From an uncultured Eubacteriales bacterium (GTDB lineage Bacteria; Bacillota; Clostridia; Oscillospirales; Acutalibacteraceae), in NCBI GenBank assembly GCA_900321595.1, contig ONWP01000005.1, forward strand, positions 1-5,093: a DNA stretch of 5,093 bases, given 5' to 3'. The position numbers and the translations under genes were made by a program. The notes under the pieces were generated by a model that worked only from the letters and a program-made list of their open reading frames with translations, made no database searches and was not told the origin of the DNA. Below, in pieces: positions 1 through 5,093 of this stretch. Within the stretch, counting starts at the first letter, position 1; every line of letters begins with the position of its first letter.

Positions 1-1377
1 CCGATCGCGTTTTCCAACTGGGTCACGACAGATCCCCTGACGCATCCGGAGGAGCCGTACATTGACGAGGACAGCGTGACGCTGAACACCGAGGCCATCA
101 AATCCAGAACGAACTTTCTGGCGAATATGTTCGCGTCCTACCACGTCTATCCCTACTACCCTGACTCGATGAACCTGCAGAAAGACTACGTTTCGTTTGT
201 CGACGACGACGGCAAAAAGAATCCGTATGAAGCGTATCTCAAGGATTTGAAGATGGCGCATACCATGCCGATCCTCATCGCGGAATTCGGAGTTTCCACC
301 GCGCGCGCCATGGCGCATGAGGGCCTGATGAACTATAATCAGGGCAAGATGGAGGAGACGGACGCCGGCAACGCTGTTGTCGATATGTTCCGCTCGATCT
401 ACAAAGCAAAGTGCGCCGGCGGCATCGTGTTCGCATGGCAGGACGAATGGTTCAAGCGCACGTGGAACAACGAGCTGTTCAACGATTATGAACGCCGACC
501 CTATTGGTCTGACGTGCAGACCTGCGAGCAGATGTTCGGCCTCCTTTGCTTCGATCCGGGCGAAGAACACGTCGGTGCTGTCATCAACGGCGTCCCAAAC
601 GAGTGGAAGGATACGGACGTCGTCGTAAAAAATGACGCGGGAACGCTTTCCATGAAATACGACGAGGCTTACGTCTATTTCATGATCAAACCGGCAAGCG
701 GCTTCAACTTCGAGAAGGACACGATCCTGATCCCGATCGACACCATCTCCAATCAGGGCAACACCACATATAAAGGCACCAACGTGAAGTTCTCTGACGC
801 GGCGGACTTCCTGATCAGCATCAACGGCAAGGAAAACTCCCGTATCATGTGCGACGCCTACTATGATGTATTCTATTTCCTCTACGGCTATCAGTACAAA
901 ATGGTCAAGAACGTCGACGATTACAAAACGAAGGACTCCGGCATTTTCAATAAAATGAATATGTGTATCGGTTATGATATGGTCGTGCCTTCCACGAAAC
1001 AGGAGATCCCGTTTGCTTCCTATGAGACCGGCAAGCTGGCCTACGGCATCTCTGATCCGGAAAGCGACGAATTCTATTCCCTTTCAGACTTTTACGAGAA
1101 GGACGGCGTGATCGAGCTGCGCATCCCGTGGGAGCTGCTCAACTTCATGGATCCGTCGAATTCGAGAATCATGAACGATTTCTATACCGAGCAGTCGATC
1201 ACGAAGACGGTATTTGACAAGTTCCATGTCGGATTCGGCATTCAGGGCAAAACCGGCAACGAAATCTCCATGGAAAGCACGTTCTCCTACACCCCGTGGG
1301 GCACGAAGCCCACTTCACATGAAAGACTGAAAAAATCATACTACATCTTAAAGGATGCTCTGCCGGAAATCGGGTGA
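1..1377 (+). CDS. Putative exported glycoside-hydrolase-like protein with CBM9-like C-terminal domain (5' end missing)
   Basis: The frame is open from base 1, so the ATG at 76 is internal and the gene begins upstream of the window; 458 residues are visible. Counting from base 1, residues 1-160 are the second half of a TIM barrel. They include a 'NWVTTDPLTHPEEPY' segment, a 'YPYYPD' motif (50-55), a strand ending in 'IAEFG' whose Glu95 sits where clan-A glycosidases carry the nucleophile, and 'FAWQDEWFK' (Trp146), which resembles the last barrel strand. From about residue 193 a beta-sandwich of CBM9/DOMON type begins with 'INGVPNEW' and closes with 'ELRIPWELLN' (IPW at 375-377). The visible part aligns throughout with residues 285-740 of the next gene, so about 284 N-terminal residues, including any signal peptide and acid/base Glu, are probably cut off. 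I recall similar sequences in Firmicutes, sometimes misannotated as family 2 glycosyltransferases; I see no GT2 motifs here. Substrate is unknown. The fold is fairly sure, the activity is inference. Confidence 0.8.
   Translation, partial: PIAFSNWVTTDPLTHPEEPYIDEDSVTLNTEAIKSRTNFLANMFASYHVYPYYPDSMNLQKDYVSFVDDDGKKNPYEAYLKDLKMAHTMPILIAEFGVSTARAMAHEGLMNYNQGKMEETDAGNAVVDMFRSIYKAKCAGGIVFAWQDEWFKRTWNNELFNDYERRPYWSDVQTCEQMFGLLCFDPGEEHVGAVINGVPNEWKDTDVVVKNDAGTLSMKYDEAYVYFMIKPASGFNFEKDTILIPIDTISNQGNTTYKGTNVKFSDAADFLISINGKENSRIMCDAYYDVFYFLYGYQYKMVKNVDDYKTKDSGIFNKMNMCIGYDMVVPSTKQEIPFASYETGKLAYGISDPESDEFYSLSDFYEKDGVIELRIPWELLNFMDPSNSRIMNDFYTEQSITKTVFDKFHVGFGIQGKTGNEISMESTFSYTPWGTKPTSHERLKKSYYILKDALPEIG
1372..1377 (+). 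promoter_or_regulatory. Weak ribosome binding site overlapping the upstream stop codon
   Basis: GGGTGA lies 4 bases before the ATG at 1382 and contains GGTGA, which matches the 3' part of the consensus AAGGAGGTGA. Its last three bases are the TGA stop of the upstream gene. This supports ATG 1382 as the start and suggests that translation of the lipoprotein is coupled to that of the preceding gene. No stronger Shine-Dalgarno sequence and no promoter is visible between the two genes. Confidence 0.5.
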
Positions 1378-1381
1378 ATCA

Positions 1382-3604
1382 ATGAAAAAATACGCGAAAT
1401 GCATTCTGTCTGTTCTGCTCGCAGCCATCACAGCGATCCTGGCCGGCTGCGGGCAGAAGGAGTACGAGGTCGTCGACGCGAACGGCAACACCGTTTTAAA
1501 CGCCGACTACAGTGCGCCGGAGTTTCACATAGAAGAAAAGACAAAGACGTCACCCGACACGGGCGGCGTTGATGTTGTTTTTTTCGCTGACAGTGAAGAC
1601 GGCGTCTTTTACAGAAAAGACGGCGACACACTGCGGTCGTTCTACGTAAGCGGCGTCGACATGGGACTTTCCGACGCGACGACCGATATGGATAACCCGA
1701 ACGTATCATATGAAACGTATCTCGAGTGGTTTACGCAAATCAAGGAGATGCACGCCAATACGGTACGTGTATTCACCGAGATGCCGCCGCAGTTTTACAC
1801 CGCGCTGCTCGATTACAACACGCAGCATGGCGATGATCCGCTGTATCTGATGCACGGCATCTGGTTCCCTGAAAACTACATGTGGGACTACCCCATGGAA
1901 GCGTTTGACGCGGACGAAGTCGTGATCAAAGCGTTTGAAAAGTCCGCGCGTGAGATCTCGGACGTTGTACACGGCAACTGCAAGGGCATCACCTACGGCA
2001 AGCAGACGAACGTAACCTTCAGCGCCGACGTATCAAAATGGCTCGTCGGATATATTCTCGGACTTGAATGGAGCGCCGATTTTGTCGACGCGACGAACAA
2101 GCACGCCGACAAGTCGGCCTATGAGGGAGATTATCTCAAAACAAGCGCTGAGGCCGCGCCGTTTGAAGCCTTTTTGTGCCGGATCGGCAACACACTGATC
2201 GCGCACGAAACAGAGAAATACAGCGCGCAGACGCCGGTCTCTTTCCTGAACTGGATGACGACCGACCCGCTTACACACACAAACGAGCCGTATCCCGAGG
2301 AGGATCAGGCCGCGGTCAACACGGAAAACATCATAAGGACCGACAAGTACCTCGCCGGGCTTTTCGCCGCGCTGGATATCTACCCGTACTACCCGGAATT
2401 CATCAACTATCAGCCGGAATACAGCGGCTACACGGATCCGCTCACAGATCGCCCGAACAACTATAAGGCATACCTGCTGGATCTGAAAAAAGCGTACACA
2501 GTGCCGATCATCGTCGCTGAGTTCGGCGTACCGACTTCGCGCGGCGTAGCTTCCGAAAGCGTGCTCGGTTACAATCAGGGCGGACTTACCGAGCAGGAAC
2601 AAGGGATGTTCGTCAGCAACATGATCGTCGATATCGCCTCATCCGGCTATGCGGGCAGTCTGATCTTCTCCTGGCAGGACGAATGGTTTAAGCAGACGTG
2701 GAACACCTTCCGTTACGGTGCGAAGAATCCTGCGACGAGAACCCCGAACGTCATGAGCGCCGAGCAGAATTACGGCATTTTAGCAATGCTTCCGGGCGCG
2801 GACGATACAGTCGTGATAGACGGCGACACATCCGAATGGACGGACGCAGACGTTGTTCTCGAATCGGACGCTGCAACAATCAGCGCGAAGACAGACGAGG
2901 GATACCTGTATCTTTTCGCGAAGCTGAAAGGCCGAAAGACATTTGACAACACCAAGCTTTTCATTCCCGTCAGCACGCTCGGCGTCGGCAGCGATCAATA
3001 CAAAGCGGAAAAACTCTCCTTTGACAAACCGGCAGATATGATCATCTGTCTTGACGGCAAGGAGAATTCCAAGGTGCTTGTTGATGAGTACTACGACTTT
3101 TTCCAATACCGCTACGGCTGGATCATGGGCTGGATCATTACCGACGACAACTTCGGCGTCAAAAACACCGGCGAGTACACGCTTCAGCGGCAATGGGTCA
3201 CAGGCGAGCTGCAGCTGCCGGCCACAGGCGAGACGATCCCGCCCATCATCAACGAATCCGGCACGCTCCTGTTCGGCTCGACTGACCCGAACAGCAAGGC
3301 GTATAACTCTGTCGCCGACTTCACCTATAAAAAGAACGTCGCGGAGCTGCGGATCCCGTGGTACCTGCTCAACATTTTGAACGTCCGTGAAGGCGTGTGC
3401 GTCAATGATTTCATGAAGGAAAACGCAGAGGGCACGGCGGCCTTCTCACAGGTCCTGATTGGCGCCGGCGTCAACGGAGAAAGCCTGACGCTCCAGCCTG
3501 TCAACATCGAGAAGAAGGACGCGAGCGAATTCCATACAAGGCTCAAGCACTCCTATGAAATCATTTCCGCTACGCTCAAAATGCTGCATTCTGCAGAATC
3601 ATAA
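1382..3604 (+). CDS. Putative glycoside-hydrolase-like lipoprotein: TIM barrel plus CBM9-like domain
   Basis: A complete 740-residue protein. It starts with a lipoprotein signal peptide: 'MKKYAK', a hydrophobic stretch, and a lipobox 'ILAGC' with lipidated Cys23, so it should be anchored on the outer face of the membrane. Residues about 25-80 look like a tether or small N-terminal domain. A clan-A-like TIM barrel follows: 'VSGVDMG' (89-95, strand 1), 'NTVRVF' with 'PPQFY' (126-138, strand 2), 'LYLMHGIWF' (154-162, strand 3), 'ILGLEW' with Glu229 as likely acid/base (strand 4), 'YPYYPEF' (334-340), 'IIVAEFG' with Glu380 as likely nucleophile (strand 7), and 'FSWQDEWFK' (Trp431, strand 8). A CBM9/DOMON-like sandwich begins at 'VIDGDTSEW' (about 478) and ends near 'LRIPWYLLN' (IPW 658-660). 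ATG 1382 is preferred over in-frame ATG 1355 because the signal peptide then sits at the extreme N-terminus. The gene follows its paralogue by 4 bases, probably in one operon. The family is one I recognise only as an uncharacterised Firmicutes group; the polysaccharide it acts on cannot be told. Confidence 0.85.
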   Translation: MKKYAKCILSVLLAAITAILAGCGQKEYEVVDANGNTVLNADYSAPEFHIEEKTKTSPDTGGVDVVFFADSEDGVFYRKDGDTLRSFYVSGVDMGLSDATTDMDNPNVSYETYLEWFTQIKEMHANTVRVFTEMPPQFYTALLDYNTQHGDDPLYLMHGIWFPENYMWDYPMEAFDADEVVIKAFEKSAREISDVVHGNCKGITYGKQTNVTFSADVSKWLVGYILGLEWSADFVDATNKHADKSAYEGDYLKTSAEAAPFEAFLCRIGNTLIAHETEKYSAQTPVSFLNWMTTDPLTHTNEPYPEEDQAAVNTENIIRTDKYLAGLFAALDIYPYYPEFINYQPEYSGYTDPLTDRPNNYKAYLLDLKKAYTVPIIVAEFGVPTSRGVASESVLGYNQGGLTEQEQGMFVSNMIVDIASSGYAGSLIFSWQDEWFKQTWNTFRYGAKNPATRTPNVMSAEQNYGILAMLPGADDTVVIDGDTSEWTDADVVLESDAATISAKTDEGYLYLFAKLKGRKTFDNTKLFIPVSTLGVGSDQYKAEKLSFDKPADMIICLDGKENSKVLVDEYYDFFQYRYGWIMGWIITDDNFGVKNTGEYTLQRQWVTGELQLPATGETIPPIINESGTLLFGSTDPNSKAYNSVADFTYKKNVAELRIPWYLLNILNVREGVCVNDFMKENAEGTAAFSQVLIGAGVNGESLTLQPVNIEKKDASEFHTRLKHSYEIISATLKMLHSAES

Positions 3605-3620
3605 TCAGGCAATCTCCTCT

Positions 3621-3644
3621 TTTTTCTCAGTATTTTGAGAAAAA
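3621..3644. repeat. AT-rich 9-bp inverted repeat just upstream of a promoter
   Basis: TTTTTCTCA (3621-3629) and TGAGAAAAA (3636-3644) are perfect inverted arms around a 6-base loop, GTATTT. The repeat begins 17 bases after the lipoprotein stop and ends 3 bases before the -35 box of the next promoter. It could be a weak terminator, but it lacks a GC-rich stem and a downstream T-run, so an operator or activator site for the downstream gene is equally possible. The symmetry is seen directly; the role is inference. Confidence 0.5.
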
Positions 3645-3647
3645 CGC

Positions 3648-3675
3648 TTGAAAATCAGGAATAGTTTTATATAAT
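3648..3675 (+). promoter_or_regulatory. Sigma-70/sigma-A type promoter for the membrane sensor gene
   Basis: A -35 box TTGAAA (3648-3653) and a perfect -10 box TATAAT (3670-3675) are separated by 16 bases. Transcription would start near 3682 and give a leader of about 60 nt before the ATG at 3743. The surrounding sequence is clearly more AT-rich than the flanking genes. The promoter implies that the sensor gene is transcribed independently of the two glycosidase-like genes, although read-through from them is possible because no good terminator intervenes. Confidence 0.75.
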
Positions 3676-3689
3676 GAAAAAGTAAAATC

Positions 3690-3728
3690 GCCGTACCGGC
3701 AGGAAGGAACCGAACCGCGTTCAACGCG
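3690..3728 (+). other. 5' leader with two small hairpins and a displaced Shine-Dalgarno-like sequence
   Basis: In the predicted leader, GCCG (3690-3693) can pair with CGGC (3697-3700) across TAC, and CGCGT (3716-3720) can pair with ACGCG (3724-3728) across TCA. Between them lies AGGAAGGAA (3701-3709), a purine-rich Shine-Dalgarno-like run, but no start codon in any suitable frame follows it at normal spacing: the ATG at 3743 is 33 bases further on. Immediately before that ATG only a weak AGG (3732-3734) is present. No known riboswitch class is recognised. Confidence 0.35.
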
Positions 3729-3742
3729 CGCAGGCTGAATTG

Positions 3743-5093
3743 ATGGAAAACACAAGTTTCGATCTTAAATCAAGAAGACGATCAAAGCTGTTATGGCTTC
3801 TCATATGCTGCGTCTTCGGTATCGCCGTCAACATGATCGGCGTTCTGATCTCCAAGGCGCTTGGCTTGCCTGTGTTTTTTGACTCGATCGGTACGATCCT
3901 CGCAGCGGCGACAGGCGGTTCCCTGCCGGGCATCCTGGTAGCGTTCCTGACGAATCTGATCTGCGGCGCGTTCGACAGCGCAAGCCTGTATTACAGCGGA
4001 CTCAACGTCATCATCGCGCTGGCTGCCGGCATAATGAGCAATCGGGGCTGGTTCAAAAAGGGAAAAACGATTGTCCCGGCGATTCTCGTATTTGCTGTAC
4101 TGGGCGGCATTCTCGGCGCCGCGCTTTCCAAGCTCATGGGCGCTTTCAGCTTTGCTGAAAACAATATTTCCTCTCTGGCGCGGTACATTCTGAAAATCGG
4201 GATTCTCAGTGAAAGCACGTCGATCTATCTCTCGAATATGATCGTCGATCTTGCGGATAAGGCGATCGGCGTCCTTCTGGCGTTTGCGGCACAGCGCTTT
4301 TTGCCGGATTCCCTTCTTGAAAAGATCCGCTTCGCCGGCTGGATGCAGGCGCCGTTAAGCCAGGATATGCGACGTGAGATCCGATCGCGCAAGGTTCGAC
4401 ACATCTCGCTCCGGATCAAGATTCCCGCGCTGATCGCGATCGCGAGCCTGCTCGTCTCTGCGGGAGCGCTCGCTTCCGCGTACAACCTTTACCGGGACAA
4501 CGCGCTCGAAGACCACAAACGGCTCGGCGCAGGCATCGCGAAGCTTGTCGCGTCCGAGATCGACGGCGATATGATCGAGACGTATTTCAGGGATGGCGAC
4601 AGTCTGCAGAGCTACGCCGACACTGAAAACCGTCTCTATGCCATTTATAACAGCTCACCGGATATTCAGTATATTTACGTCTATCAGATCCGCGAGGACG
4701 GCTGCCACGTCGTCTTTGACCTGGATACGCCCGATCTTGAAGGCGGCAACCTGGGCGACTTCATTGACTTTGACGACGCGTTCATGCCCTATGTGCCCGA
4801 CCTGCTGCAGGGCAAGCCCATAGAGCCGATCATTTCCGACGAGACGTTCGGCTGGCTGCTCACCTTCTACGAACCGGTTTATGATTCGACCGGGCAGTGC
4901 AGAGCGTATGCCGCGGCGGATATCTCCATGAATCTGCTCAACCGCAACAATATGTCGTTCCTGGTGCAGAGCTTCTCCATGTTCCTCGGCTTTTTCATCG
5001 TGGTTCTGGCGCTCGGTCTCTGGGTCGCTGAAAACAGCATCACGATCCCGATCAACTCCATCGACATGGCGTCCGGCAGCGTCAAGTATGACA
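3743..5093 (+). CDS. Multi-spanning membrane sensor with extracellular Cache-like domain and HAMP-like linker (3' end missing)
   Basis: The frame is open from ATG 3743 to the window end, giving 450 residues with no stop. A TTG codon directly before it (3740) is a possible alternative start; a stop at 3683-3685 bounds the frame upstream. Residues about 16-187 form roughly five hydrophobic segments (about 16-38, 50-75, 84-97, 107-130 and 160-187), rich in Gly and Ala, with a 'FFDSIGTILAAATGG' stretch reminiscent of ECF-transporter S-components or MASE-type modules. After a basic cytoplasmic linker ('RREIRSRKVRHISLRIK') comes another helix (227-248), then an extracellular domain of about 155 residues. 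Its features 'YIYVYQIREDG', 'FGWLLTFYEPVYDSTG' (about 369-384) and 'ADIS' (392-395) are typical of Cache sensors. A final helix (406-430) leads into 'ITIPINSIDMASG', which looks like the start of a HAMP domain. The output module is not visible; a GGDEF, HD-GYP, SpoIIE-type phosphatase, histidine kinase or chemoreceptor domain is possible. It has its own promoter. Confidence 0.85.
   Translation, partial: MENTSFDLKSRRRSKLLWLLICCVFGIAVNMIGVLISKALGLPVFFDSIGTILAAATGGSLPGILVAFLTNLICGAFDSASLYYSGLNVIIALAAGIMSNRGWFKKGKTIVPAILVFAVLGGILGAALSKLMGAFSFAENNISSLARYILKIGILSESTSIYLSNMIVDLADKAIGVLLAFAAQRFLPDSLLEKIRFAGWMQAPLSQDMRREIRSRKVRHISLRIKIPALIAIASLLVSAGALASAYNLYRDNALEDHKRLGAGIAKLVASEIDGDMIETYFRDGDSLQSYADTENRLYAIYNSSPDIQYIYVYQIREDGCHVVFDLDTPDLEGGNLGDFIDFDDAFMPYVPDLLQGKPIEPIISDETFGWLLTFYEPVYDSTGQCRAYAAADISMNLLNRNNMSFLVQSFSMFLGFFIVVLALGLWVAENSITIPINSIDMASGSVKYD

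Noticed and set aside
76..78. ATG at 76 as the start of the first gene
   Set aside because: The frame is open back to base 1 and the upstream residues ('FSNWVTTDPLTHPEEPY') match the paralogue, so this Met is internal.
1355..1384. ATG at 1355 as the start of the lipoprotein gene
   Set aside because: It would add nine residues including 'CRKSGES' before 'MKKYAK', overlap the upstream gene, and displace a normal lipoprotein signal peptide; ATG 1382 with GGGTGA upstream fits better.
2033..2602. 189-residue open frame on the minus strand
   Set aside because: It lies wholly inside the lipoprotein gene, whose protein has clear family motifs there. The reverse frame is rich in Arg, Val and Cys with no recognisable domain, as expected of a shadow of G/C-rich third positions.
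3621..3644. Strong intrinsic terminator after the lipoprotein gene
   Set aside because: The hairpin stem is mostly A-T pairs and is followed by CGCTTG rather than a T-run, so it does not meet the usual terminator pattern.
3603..3659. Direct repeat AATCAGG at 3603-3609 and 3653-3659
   Set aside because: Seven bases in AT-rich intergenic DNA is expected by chance, and no further copies or duplicated flanks are seen.
3674..3685. Mini-ORF ATG AAA AAG TAA in the intergenic region
   Set aside because: It overlaps the -10 box and the expected transcription start, so it would not be transcribed whole from this promoter, and it lacks a ribosome binding site.

Overview
The window reads as chromosomal DNA from an anaerobic Gram-positive of the class Clostridia (Lachnospiraceae or Oscillospiraceae type, possibly gut-derived). 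This rests on the G/C-rich third codon positions, the style of the lipoprotein signal peptide, a clean sigma-70/sigma-A promoter, and a Cache sensor of a kind I associate with these families. The taxon is an inference. All coding is on the + strand; I see no RNA genes, mobile elements or CRISPR.

Layout. (1) Positions 1-1377 hold the 3' part of a gene for a putative exported glycoside-hydrolase-like protein. (2) After a 4-base gap, positions 1382-3604 hold a complete lipoprotein gene of 740 residues. It is a diverged tandem paralogue of the first: the 458 residues of gene 1 line up end to end with residues 285-740 of gene 2. Each has the C-terminal half of a clan-A-like TIM barrel (a Glu in an 'AEFG' strand and a 'WQDEWFK' strand) followed by a CBM9/DOMON-like beta-sandwich. 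Gene 2 also shows the N-terminal barrel half with a candidate acid/base Glu229. (3) Positions 3605-3742 are intergenic, with an AT-rich 9-bp inverted repeat, a strong promoter (TTGAAA-16-TATAAT) and a leader of about 60 nt with two small hairpins. (4) Positions 3743-5093 hold the 5' part of a multi-spanning membrane sensor: a five-helix membrane module, a further helix, an extracellular Cache-like domain, a helix, and the start of a HAMP-like linker. Its output domain is beyond the window.

Genes 1 and 2 look co-transcribed and translationally coupled, and probably act on the same or related extracellular polysaccharide. Gene 3 has its own promoter. It may sense an external ligand and control the neighbouring polysaccharide functions, but proximity is the only link visible here.
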